64,000 nt of DNA, from the NCBI GenBank assembly GCA_029945375.1, contig CM057064.1:2852001-2916000 (forward strand), given 5' to 3'. This document shows, piece after piece, positions 47,424 through 57,688 of this stretch; within the stretch, counting starts at the first letter, position 1, and each line of letters starts with the position of its first letter. The position numbers and the translations under genes are program-made. Source of the stretch: Agaricus subrufescens (lineage: Eukaryota > Basidiomycota > Agaricomycetes > Agaricales > Agaricaceae). The notes beneath the pieces are model-generated. The model ran no database searches and was not told the DNA's origin. It saw only the letters and a list, made by a program, of their open reading frames with translations.

Positions 47424-49194
47424 TATTACTACTCCTGATCCGGTCGAGGCGACTACGAGCTGTTAAATAAAGCTATACCAAAACCAGTAGCACAGACTCA
47501 TGTATTTGGGGATTATCCTCAGATGGAAAATGTTGGGCTTTTGAATGAACGATTATACCAATTTGATTGATTCCGGAGGATTAAGTTTATTTGACAGTCA
47601 TTTCCTCGTTCGATCGGCTCGACTTGGATGATGCAACCGTTAACAAAGGAAAGCTTCTAGCACGTTCTTGACGTTAACTATCACTGTCTTCCTCAATCAA
47701 TCATACACTCAATCGTGAGTGTCTACATCGTGGTGTGGAAGTTTAAGCAGCGGGATTAGAAGTAAATGAGGACCCATATGCATTCAAGTGTAGTCGCGCA
47801 TCTGCTTATTGATCGGGAGTCTTTATTGCATCGTGCACTCGAACTAGTTTGCATATCCACTGACTACTGTGACTCCAAAACTCAACAATTCTATCTGGGG
47901 GGTGCCATCCCTAGCATCGAAGTAGATTTAACTAGTTTGTGTTATTGAATACCCAGTCCAAGTATGCAGTTCTACTTCTAGTCGGTCTGTGTCGACTTCT
48001 TAGAGTTAATTTGAAGCAATCGGCTTCTCGCGGTGACTGTATCTTACATGAGATACTATTTCCGCATGATTTGCTTCGTTATTTCTGGTTTCATCTCGCT
48101 TCCTTAGGGCGGCTGTAGAGCCAGCTTCAAATGTGTTATCCCGTTGATTCCACATCAAAACGTCGCTGTGATTTACTCTGAAGTCCATGTTTCCATTCTC
48201 TCGTTTTCGTTTTCTCTTCGTCATATTCACGGACAGTCGAGCTACGGTTCCTATACTTATTCTAGCCCCATCGAATTCCTCGCTACATTATCAAGAAAAT
48301 GAGCAGTGCGAAGACAGATTAGAGTTTCATTGGGGGAGCTTTAGCCTGGTACATCAACTCCCACGTCAACTTGCGAAAACGTTCGAGAAAACGTCGGCTA
48401 GCCGCTTATCAGCGATTTCTGAATTTGAATCAAATATTAAGAATACTCAAGTTCCCCTTATCCCGCAATCCGATAAATAAGTGCCAGGCAGCTGCTCGCA
48501 GTGCATAGATAAGTTGGTGCATCAGGCACGCCGGTCACACCTATGACATTTTGCTGATGGCCAGAGCCGTTCCCGGCGTTCCGGCTTGTTGATGTACCTT
48601 AACAAGCCTTAACCGGCTTCAGGGGCCTTATCTTGGTTGGCCTTGTGCCTCCATGCATAGAAGTGTGGCTATTCCCGGCTACAGCGATTCCCAGGGAACA
48701 TCAGCCTCCACATGGGATGGTGACGAGAAACGTCGAGGCCTGTCGATCTGCGACGGAGATTCGGAGGTGCGCATCAATGTTCCGATCAATTTCAAACCTT
48801 TTCTTCCAAGTTGGTATCTTTAATCTTACCTTTTGATAATTCTCAGACGCACGGGAGATCAACCCGCTCTGTCGTGCTTCATATATCCGTTCGGCACATT
48901 ATCGCCTCCATGCCTCCATCCGGCCTCGAGATCCATCGATTAACTCAAGTATTTGCGTGGCAAATGTAAGATCCCGGACAGCTAGACACCACCATACTGC
49001 TTCAAAGGTACCCAAAGGAAGCACTCTCAAGAACAACAACTTCCATTCGAGTTTTATTCGAGTTCAAACGGACATCTACATAACTCTCGATACTTCTTAT
49101 AAACTAGCTTCAAGGAGTATAGTAGTAGTAGTGAGTTACTTTAGTCAAGAGAAGACTTCGACGTTCACAACCTCTTTCCCTTCTATCCTCTGTT
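47424..49194. other. Spacer between secreted genes B' and A'
   Basis: Mirrors the left spacer 32566-34311. Segments 47780-48000, 48030-48240 and 48640-48800 match the left arm in reverse complement. No gene was seen. Confidence 0.6.
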
Positions 49195-49764
49195 ATGTTT
49201 TTCTCTACAACCCTTGTGTCTTCACTCGTCGTTGCTGCCTCTATGGCGAGAGCTACTGTTTTACCTCATCACGACGGAATTTATGAGGCAGTTTTTATCG
49301 GACAATTGGCCGCCGTCGAAGGCGAGGACTTTATCACCTTCGCTCTTGTTTCGACCTCAGATGGTAAACCTTCTGTCCTGCACCCCACACTGTACGATCA
49401 GCTCATATTTCTTTCAGACTGCAAAGCATTGTGTGACTTGGTCCCGGATTGTACGTTCGTTAACAGTACGTACACTTTTTCTCCAATTATTATTAGCCCT
49501 CTAAACCGTTCTGATACAGGCTATCACGATAACAATGGCAAGGTACGTACATCATAGGTGTTCCTTCAGACGTGTTATTCATGCATGATACGGACATTGT
49601 TGTAGGGGGGAGCTGTAGACCTCACCTGTTCGCTTTTCGCCGCGTGCCATGGTGAAAGCAGTCTGACGAACTTTGGTGGTCAAACGCAACCAGACGGCAC
49701 GATCAATTTCATAACTGATAGTGATGGTTTTTGCAAAACCGGGGACGAGGACCCCTCCTCTTGA
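49195..49764 (+). CDS. Small secreted six-Cys protein A', truncated tail
   Basis: Mirror paralog of protein A. Signal peptide: MFFSTTLVSSLVVAASMARA. The core is intact with six Cys: DCKALCDLVPDCTFVNS, TCSLFAACHGE and SDGFCK. Right after the last Cys, extra bases (about ggggacgagga) shift the frame into TGDEDPSS and TGA at 49764, so the Pro/Thr tail is lost. The sequence after about 49790 no longer resembles the family. It may be a natural short form or a damaged copy. Confidence 0.72.
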
Positions 49765-49789
49765 GACTACACTTGGAAATCTCTGACGC

Positions 49790-50430
49790 GTTATTTCGTC
49801 TCATTAGATCTAATATACGTTGATTACAGTCTGTACGGGCTCGCAGAAAAGTGCGGACAAGCACGCGGACACTATCCCGCGTGCTGTCCGCGCCTTTATC
49901 CCAAAGGGGCAACAGCCCGTGGTGAGTCCGCGCTGCTGTATAACAACACAGTTTCAGGGGAGGCCCATATTTATTTAGGACTCAATACATACCAGCAGCA
50001 ATCTGAGAATAGAATGTGTTTTACTCAATAATTATAAGCAATTGACGAGGTGATGGGTTTACTATTAGGCCACAGGCCCAATCAACAGCTGCTTATATTA
50101 ATTGATAATTTTGAAAATGTCCAGTCAAGACTTGAGCAGGAACCCGCGTCCTGTCCGCGTCACTTGGGTAGCCCCAGTCTGTACTAGTCGTCAAATTGTC
50201 CATAAGGTTAGGCGCACGACTCAGGATCAAGTCGCAATCAGTTTGATTTCGGAGCCGGGTACCGTACGGCACCTTGTGTTAAGGGAAGTTATTATGCCTT
50301 CTAAGCGATGGACTTGATATTTCACTCCTATAGTTTTCTTCACTGCTGTTTAAAGTAGAAAACCCAATAATTCCATTGGTTTCCTATGAATACAAACATT
50401 ACAAAGCGATTATAACAAAGTCCGGGTAGT
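49790..50430. mobile_element. Possible transposon or solo-LTR remnant
   Basis: This stretch interrupts arm symmetry between gene A' and lectin 2. It has GC-rich gtccgcg-type motifs in both orientations (49838-49935 and 50150-50162), AT-rich middle sequence, and a dispersed repeat (50229-50283) that also occurs at 45396. No transposase or polymerase frame was seen, and the boundaries were not determined. Confidence 0.35.
50229..50283 (+). repeat. Dispersed repeat fragment, copy 2
   Basis: Shares gtttgatttcggagccgg and flanking bases with 45396-45450. Confidence 0.65.
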
Positions 50431-50495
50431 GTCCATTAATTATGCAAGTCCGTCATTATAGACATTACTCGTTATCGTCATCATAAAGTAGGATA

Positions 50496-51765
50496 TTAGT
50501 TCCAGATCTGGTTAGTGTTGCCCTGGAAGCATCCAAAGACTTGGAGTTGGTTTCCGTTCGAAGTGTCTCCGTTGGTCAAATCGAGACATTCGTCTAGATA
50601 GACACTAGTCAGCAACCCGCATCGAGATAAAATAAGAGGCAGAAAGACGTACTAGCGGATTGGAGTTTGAGGGTGTGGCTGCTAGAGTAAGTCCAAGCCT
50701 GGGCAGCGAGACCATCGAAACATTGCCAGATTTTCATCTTAGTACCGTCAGCGGGAGCTGGAACACAAAAATTAGATTCCAAGTTCGTTATCGGGTAATG
50801 TCTCAAGACTCACTTCCGGAAGTAGCGTCGAGACAGAAGTTAGTTCCAGCCAGTTGGACTTTGGTGTTACCGTCGTTGTAGATCCATTTCTGGGCATTAC
50901 TGCCATTACAGTCGTAGCTAAGAGAGGTAGAATGTCAGACGAAAGAGAAGACCTAGAGAAAGAGCAAACACGAACATTTGGACGGGTGTGCCATTCGCGA
51001 AAACGGCACCCTTGACATCCACACATTTGCTGGAGTCACCATTGTGGTGAAGAGCGCGACCTGAGCCACTGGGAGGGGGAGGTGGCGGTGTGGAACCTCC
51101 GTTGATAGGAACGTTGTGCCAGATCTGGTTCTTATTGCCCTTGCTGCATGTGTAAAGTTGCAGTTGGTTGGAGTTGTTCAGGTTACCATCCGTCAAATCG
51201 AGACAGAGATCTATGGCATCTTATTTAGCAATGCAAGTCATAAATATATAAAGTACGAGGACAAACCTGTGCCCTGGAGAACGAGATGGTTGTCGCTGGA
51301 GTAGGTCCATTGTTGAGCTGGGAGACCATCGAAACATTGCCATATCTTCATCTTAGTACCAGCAGCGGGGTCTAAACAAGTAACGGTTATGATGCAATTT
51401 GAGTGGTAGAGCGGGAGATGACTTACTGCTGCCAGCATCAAGGCAGACATTAGTGCCATTTAACTGGACCTTGGTCGAACCAGGTTGGAGCTGCCAGTTC
51501 TGTGCGGGGCTACCATTGCAGTCGTAGCTACACCGATCATGTCAGATAATGAGGCAAACATATTTGAGAGGTAGAAAACCAACATTTGTACTGGAGTACC
51601 ATTGTCAAGAGAGTTCCCGCGAACGTCTACACACTTGTTGGAGTTTGCGTCAGGATGGAGACGGCCAACAGGAGAAGCCACGCGGCGAGTGGGGCTCGCA
51701 AACGCTGTCAGTCCACTGGAGAGGAGGAGAGTAGCTGCGATGGTGGCTTTCAAGCTTTGGAACAT
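50496..51765 (-). CDS. Secreted tandem ricin-B-type lectin 2 (right arm)
   Basis: Mirror paralog of lectin 1, with the same exon pattern. Signal peptide: MFQSLKATIAATLLLSSGLT. Two beta-trefoils have QxW motifs (AQNW, AQQW, NQIW, then AQKW, AQAW, NQIW) and shared blocks KCVDV, NGTPVQ, DCNG, KMKIWQCFDGL. The inter-domain linker is STPPPPPPSGSG, shorter than in lectin 1. The stop TAA is at 50496-50498. The second trefoil is very close to that of lectin 1 (GRALHHNGD, SKCVDVKGAV, KLQSANECLDLTNG). Predicted secreted carbohydrate-binding protein; specificity unknown. Confidence 0.87.
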
Positions 51766-52827
51766 GGTGTAGAACGAACTGAGTCTGAGGGAATGGTAGG
51801 GCAGGCAGGGGGTCTTTTATACGCGTCCATAGGGCTTGAATACGGGCTCGACACACCGTCGGAGGAGCATCATCATCCGAGGATACGTCAAGGCAAGAAT
51901 TCTAGCGTAGTCCTCAGCGGGCACGGGCCGTCTTCGACGGATTGCGGGACACCTAAACATAGACATTGCTGTTCTGCTCCGCCAAACCCTGCGTGGGTGT
52001 TGAGGAGTCGCAGGCTGTGCTGTCGGCCGTTGGAGAGACCGACACGCGGCTTCCAAATTTGTGAACCATTCCATTTATTTATTGCCTAAGACCCTAAATG
52101 TGCATGCGTCTCCATTGAAACTCAAAACATTCTAGCATAGACACTGACCTCGGACCGAAGATTCTCAGGTCACAGGTCGACTTTTTTTCCACTACATCAA
52201 TGATATGCAGTGCCTAATTTGTTACAGTCAACGTCGTCAACAGGCGCTTCGCATTGAGTACATACCCTACTCTGGGTCACTTGGATCAATTGTTTGAGCT
52301 TGAGAGTAAGGGCTTCTATGCCGGCCTGATGGGAGTGTATATTACGAAATTATGCCGCACGGCACCGTGCACGTGAGAGTCTGGACTTGCTTCTGCCCGA
52401 AAGTTTGTTAATTTGCCATTCAGTGAGCGCGTTGAGTTTCCCGAGTAGGACGGCAAATATACATGTGACAGTTTAATGTTTCAACTTTCATCACCCACTC
52501 TAGTCCCGTCATGAGCCTAGAGCCCTAAGTATCAATCTTACGCATGTAGAATAGTATTGGCAGCCAGTGATAAAGATTGGTGCGAGCTGGTATTAATATC
52601 TCGTTGAACCCGCTACACATTCAACACACGTCCCTTGAACACCTCGAAAGACAAAGTCAGAGAGTATGGATAGTAATGTACAATACACACCGATCTATCT
52701 AGCTAAACTTTGAAGAGCAATACCCGTCCAAACACTACAAAGATCAACCTTTACTATCTTTTTCTTGTTAAAAGAGCGTAAACTACAAAGACCAAAAACT
52801 ATATTTATACCACCGGGTATCACAAAC
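51766..52827. other. Lectin 2 promoter and 1-kb intergenic region
   Basis: Contains the lectin 2 TATA box. No gene is supported. Clear arm similarity ends close to the lectin promoter. Confidence 0.45.
51814..51821 (-). promoter_or_regulatory. TATA box of lectin 2
   Basis: TATAAAAG about 50 bases before the lectin 2 ATG, same spacing as in lectin 1. Confidence 0.65.
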
Positions 52828-54617
52828 TCAAAACTGCGTCATCTTTCCCTTCCCCTCTCTACTACCCTCGCTCCCATTTACACCCGCACCACTAGCACTT
52901 GGACGACCTTCTTCCTCCAAAACCCTCACAATCCTCTTCAAAAGTCTTCCCTGGCCCTCTACCACCCCCATTAAATCCGTAATCTGTCTACTCAACTCTG
53001 TCTGATTCTGTGCCAATTTTAGATTAGACAAATCCCTCTTTGTTGGCGTATCGGGCCGTGAATGGGATGGTGGTGGAGTTGAATGGCGACTGCCGCTACC
53101 ACGACTTCTTTCATGAGGAGGTGCTAGATTGTTATTGAAAGCGTAAGGAAGAGAATCGCGTGCTGTGTTTTCGGGCGTAGTTGTCAACGGGACAGCTTCC
53201 TCCTCTTCCTCCCCATGCTCACTATTCTCCTTTCGCTGAACCTAAGATAAGATGGAGAGAGTTGAAGTGTCAAGCAGTACTGAAAAGAAAGAGGAACGAA
53301 CCTGTTTATTCATCATACGCTCATAGACCAGACTAAACTCCCGGCCTAACACGAAGCTTGGGAGACTGATGAGAAGGAGACCGCAGAATAAGATGGGGAC
53401 GGAGACGAGTCGGCCCCAAAACGATCGAGGTGTAATTTCGCCGTAGCCTACAGTTGTAATGGCTGCGATGTATAACGCATCATATTAGTAAGGGATGAAA
53501 TTTGGGAGGAGGGAGGGAGGATGCTTACTGACGATGACAAACCTGAGTCACAGTTATGAAGTGATTAACAACTGGTCGAAAGGTAAAGATAGAGAGCACT
53601 GACCAACCGGCTGCGGGAATTGACTAGAGGCGGGAGGTTAATTACGGACACTAGCCAGGTATAACTCTAAAAAAAGACTTGCGCTGAATTGACTGGGATC
53701 TCCATCAGAGTTGATAAAGGTTTGAAGAGTTTCATCCCAAGTTCCACGTTCAGTAAAATACCTGCAACAATATCAGAAGACAAGTAGAGCAATGACGGAA
53801 CAATCTCACAGCAGGGTGCTGAACACAGTGAGGATCATGATTACGAAAAAACCGATAGCGAGAAGTGCATGTTGCGACCTCCGCACGGAAATGAACATAA
53901 CTTCTATTGTTCTGGAATTGTGCTGAGATTTTTAAGAGAGAAGGGGCCTGTGAGTGCTTACAATAGGATGGTATTACTGTATCTGAAGGGACGGAACACT
54001 CTGAGCAGTCGAAACATCCTCAGGATGGTAAAGCGGAACAATATAGACTGGGAAATGTCAACCAAAGATAAAGTGGTAACCTCCACGACTCACGGTGTCT
54101 TGTTGGAGCAGGAGCTCAATGTAATATGGGAGGACAGCAAGTAGATCAACGATTCCGAAGAAAGCTGAAGCAGCATGAGTAACAGAGAAAAGAATAGAAC
54201 GTAGAACTGACAAATCATAAACTTGAAGAGAGCCATCCAGGAACTGCTCCAGGCTATACAGCGGGCGACATATTCGATGGTGAAGAGTGCCACTAGGCTA
54301 GTCTCTATGCCGAACCATATTCTGTTCGATATCGAGTGGAACGCGGGGACGGTTTCGAGAATGGTGACGAGGGCCGAGAAGATGATGAGGCCAGTGGTGA
54401 CGGCGTAGAGGAGGAAGGCGGCCGGGGAGGATGTCGGGCGTTCGAGGAGGGCGAAGAGGGTGTGCTTCCAGCCGGGCTTGATGCTCTCGAAGACGGGGTC
54501 GTCGCCGAGGGAGAGGCTGTTGGGGAAGAGGGCGTCGGCGTCGGGCGAGCGGCGGGCGGGCGGGGGCTCCTCGGTCAGAAACGAGCTCGTCCGCAGGCGG
54601 CTCAGTTCTATCGACAT
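52828..54617 (-). CDS. Six-TM voltage-gated potassium channel (Kv-like)
   Basis: Plasma-membrane or organelle cation channel. ATG at 54617 gives MSIELSRLRTSSFL; an upstream TTG is not a start. S1 is SPAAFLLYAVTTGLIIFSAL, S2 IWFGIETSLVALFTIEYVAR, S3 SFFGIVDLLAVLPYYIELLL. S4 is the charged RFTILRMFRLLRVFRPFRYS, with Arg at about every third position, and is split by introns near 54085 and 53965. S5 is ALLAIGFFVIMILTVFSTLL; the pore helix leads to the K+ selectivity filter TTVGYGE (near 53455). S6 is LVSVPILFCGLLLISLPSFV. A cytoplasmic tail has a predicted helix, LAQNQTELSRQITDLMGVVE, and an acidic stretch. It ends KGKMTQF, TGA at 52828. The architecture differs from fungal two-pore TOK channels. 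Confidence 0.87.
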
Positions 54618-54715
54618 CTCATGTCCCAAAATAGACCGCCCGCCACGTTTTTACGCGCGGCCGTTGCCGGGGCATCTCCCACGCGGATCATCCCACGCAT
54701 CCGGCTTGCCCGCCA
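54618..54715. promoter_or_regulatory. 98-bp bidirectional promoter
   Basis: The K+ channel (-) and the mitochondrial protein gene (+) start only 98 bases apart, so UTRs probably overlap or are very short. Confidence 0.5.
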
Positions 54716-55381
54716 ATGTCATTCCTGGCATTCCGCGCCGCCCTCCGCGCCCGGCCGCCGAGCCTTGCGCCCGCCAGAGCCTACAGCGCCGCCCGCCCGT
54801 CGTCCTGGGCGCGCAGAATCTGGTTCCGCCCCGACGGCTCCCGCCGCTCCAAAATCAAGGGCGCCATCTACGGTGCGCCGCGTTCTTTGTCTGTCTGTGC
54901 ACCGACTCATCGCTGGCCAGTCACCGCCGTGTCAACCGCCCTGCTTTTGTACGAGGGCGGACTGATTTTCCAGCGCTCACAGCCGTCCTTCATCTTTGTC
55001 GCCAAGCTCCAGCAGATCGACTCCAAATACCCCATCGACGAGTCTTCCACCCTTGCAGACGTGGTTGCTTACATTCTCGCTCTCGGAGATATCATCAACC
55101 TATTGATTCCTGACATGGAACCAAATTATATGGCCCAACTGGCGGAAGCTCACCAAGAAGTTTCTAAAGCCGTCCCTCAGCACAACGAAAACGTCCGCCA
55201 AATATTTCACGATATCCATAAAATCTTTGCGAGCACAGACAAGCCATTCACGGAGGATACGGCAGAAGAAGTACTTGCAATCTTTGACAAGTTCAGAGCG
55301 GAAGTCGTGAAAATGGTTGAAATGAAATCTGATCAAGGGCACTCGTTGAATGAAGAAGCAGGCCCCGACGACAAGAATTAG
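54716..55381 (+). CDS. Putative mitochondrial membrane protein, unknown
   Basis: Family not recognised. ATG at 54716 gives an Arg/Ala/Ser-rich N-terminus (MSFLAFRAALRARPPSLAPA) typical of mitochondrial presequences, then a basic patch (RRSKIKGAIY). A probable 48-base intron (GTGCGCCGCG to GCTGGCCAG) is frame-neutral; removing it gives a hydrophobic segment (VTAVSTALLLYEGGLIFQ), a likely TM helix. The rest is a soluble acidic helical domain (for example PIDESSTLADVVAYILALGD, YMAQLAEAHQEVSKAVPQHN), ending AGPDDKN, TAG at 55379-55381. Without intron removal the frame is also open, so isoforms are possible. Confidence 0.65.
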   Translation: MSFLAFRAALRARPPSLAPARAYSAARPSSWARRIWFRPDGSRRSKIKGAIYGAPRSLSVCAPTHRWPVTAVSTALLLYEGGLIFQRSQPSFIFVAKLQQIDSKYPIDESSTLADVVAYILALGDIINLLIPDMEPNYMAQLAEAHQEVSKAVPQHNENVRQIFHDIHKIFASTDKPFTEDTAEEVLAIFDKFRAEVVKMVEMKSDQGHSLNEEAGPDDKN

Positions 55382-56238
55382 CGGTCAATGTATTTCATCC
55401 GTACCTCCCTGTCATGGCTATAACTTACTTCTTTTAGGTGTGCTGGCTGACTGGATATTGAATTCATTTCGAAACCACTCACGCTATTCGCCAGTGGGTT
55501 CATTGGCGTCGAAACACTTGTCGCCACTCTGTCCTCCAAATACCAAGTTACCAAGTACCTCAGTTATGTGGTATAGCACCGTTCAACAAGCCTGCTGCAT
55601 ACTGTTTTATCTTATGATCCGCTAGTGCGATGACGGGCAGGCGGAGGACTTCTTTGTATGAAGTCCTTTATTCCAATTTACAGTATAGAGGGAAACTCAA
55701 ATAATATTTGTTGACAACGAGACTCTGGATGAGAGAGGCCCAATCAGCAAAGAACTTCTGAGTTCTAATTATATTTCAGACCCAGGATAACCACCCTGTA
55801 GATTCAGCTGGGCACAACTGAGGCAAGTCGTTACCTCTCTCATCCACCCAAGCAACTCCTCCCCGACAACCTCAAGGCCAATCCATTTCCTCTCCATCCC
55901 CTCTCAAACATACGTCTTTTGAAAAGCAGATAATTCTCGTCATTGTACTTACTGTGATATAGCATCACTCTGTAGCCAAGGATGCCGGCTAGTCTCTATG
56001 TTAGATATCTTTCTTTATATCATAACGGCAGATGTACTCCACTAATTGTCACAACCATTGATAATGATCAAAAGAACGATTATCTCGGCTCCTCACGCCA
56101 GGAAAAGATACAACATAATAAAACATCACACAGGACGCCAAGCCTCCAGATCCAGATTCATAAAAAAGCCCGTATTGCACCACACACTCCCAACATCTCA
56201 CCCACTAATCACCGCGTCACTCATTAATTCACCATAAA
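55382..56238. other. Intergenic interval
   Basis: About 860 bases without a supported gene. Confidence 0.45.
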
Positions 56239-57155
56239 ATGCGTCTCATCTTATCCTCTCGACATCCCCGCAATAGCACTTACTCGACAGAAACGGGGCA
56301 TATTCTTTACAAAGTGAACAAATCCAACAAGTTCAGTGATGGAATTGCGACAATCCGAAAAGCGGTTAACACAGTGGACGGTGTTTGGGGAGGCGATCTT
56401 CAGTCCCAGCCCAGTACCACTATGAGGCCCCAATCACCGGACTCTGATACAGCCCCAGAGGTGGAGCACGAGTGGGGAGATCTTAACCCGTATCGCTCAC
56501 GAGAATCTCAAGATGCACGATTTGCCAGTTCTGATCCCGAGAATGACGATCACGGCGAGGCAGGACCCAGTACCGATCACACTAACATCACGAGTGGTTC
56601 TTCTGAGTCAGAAGAACAATTCGCCTTCTGTGCTCAAGTTGATTTTCGGTTCCTGACGCCTACTCGGTTTTATTATAATGGTTTAAACATCCCTGTAACC
56701 GAATATTTTCGGAAGGAGGGCTGGTCGGCTTATGGAAGGTAAAGATATTTCCGTGAGCTTATACTATGCAAGCTTAATCGTTTTAATTAAAAGAGGACGT
56801 GTCTTCAAAGCCTCCGATGGTAAAGAATATTCTTGGAAATTATGTTTCGGGCCTATCGAGGTAACAACCCAAACCCGTCAAAAAACATAGCATTAACGGG
56901 AACACTAACACAACACATATTCCCTTCTTTATACAGTTAATCAGGAACGACGAAAGTAAGAAGCGTGTTGCAAAATACCAGTATTTCCGACCGTCAATGG
57001 GCAAGCTCACAAAGGGCAGACCACCTTCGTTGGAAGTTGATGATAGTTGCATCCCTATTCTTGACGAGATAATTATGACATTTATATATTGTCATAAATT
57101 ACGGGAGATAAGGGAGAGAACTCATTGGGGTGATGGCGGAGCTGCAGGTCCTTGA
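56239..57155 (+). CDS. DUF6593-type protein 1
   Basis: Member of a basidiomycete family of unknown function (DUF6593, assigned from memory of the RNSTYS / LYKV and GRVFKASDG-like signatures). ATG at 56239: MRLILSSRHPRNSTYSTETG then HILYKVNK. A disordered acidic Ser-rich linker precedes FRFLTPTRFYYNGLNIPVTE, YFRKEGWSAYGR and GRVFKASDGKEYSWKLCFGP. Introns lie near 56739-56793 and 56861-56937. LIRNDESKKR and ILDEIIMTFIYCHKLREIRE follow, ending GGAAGP, TGA at 57153-57155. The gene at 57689 is a tandem duplicate. Confidence 0.75.
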
Positions 57156-57688
57156 GTTCACTTATGTTGCCCGATGGAATGGACTACTTAATTTTTATCT
57201 ACATTGGGAGACACTCCCTTCACGATTCGTAAATCTGAGCTTTAGCATCGTTGACAAGAGAACTGGCATCAGGCTGCTTTCATGGCGCCACAAAATCCGA
57301 AGCGCAGTAGGGGTTATATCACGTTTACTACTCCCGCCGTGATATATATAGTTTATGTATCAGGCTTTGACATTCACTAGGACAAAACACTACAATAATG
57401 ACAGCGGAATTAACTGGTCATGAAAGTAGAACAAGAGAACTGAAGATAGTGAGTGAGCATTTGTTTTGTCTAGTGCTATAATGTAGTTTCGTATAATCAT
57501 GAGTAAGTATAAGGCACAGTGCGCAGCAATCGCGGACGACCCCACCAATTGTATTGCACGCTGATAATCACCCTGGTACTCTCACACCAGAAAACAAAAC
57601 AGGATAATGTTGCGCAGCATGCGAGACCCCAAGTTCAAAAAACCATCCACCATTGAGACTATCCGAGCCCAAGGCAGAGGCTCATCCA
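57156..57688. other. Spacer between DUF6593 genes
   Basis: 530 bases with no supported gene. Confidence 0.45.

Larger units (their letters stand above)
45558..51765 (-). repeat. Right arm of the large inverted duplication
   Basis: Reverse-complement counterpart of 29979-36228 and carries secreted genes B' and A' (+,+) and lectin 2 (-). Similarity continues through intergenic spacers, interrupted near 49775-50430 by unrelated sequence. Confidence 0.8.
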
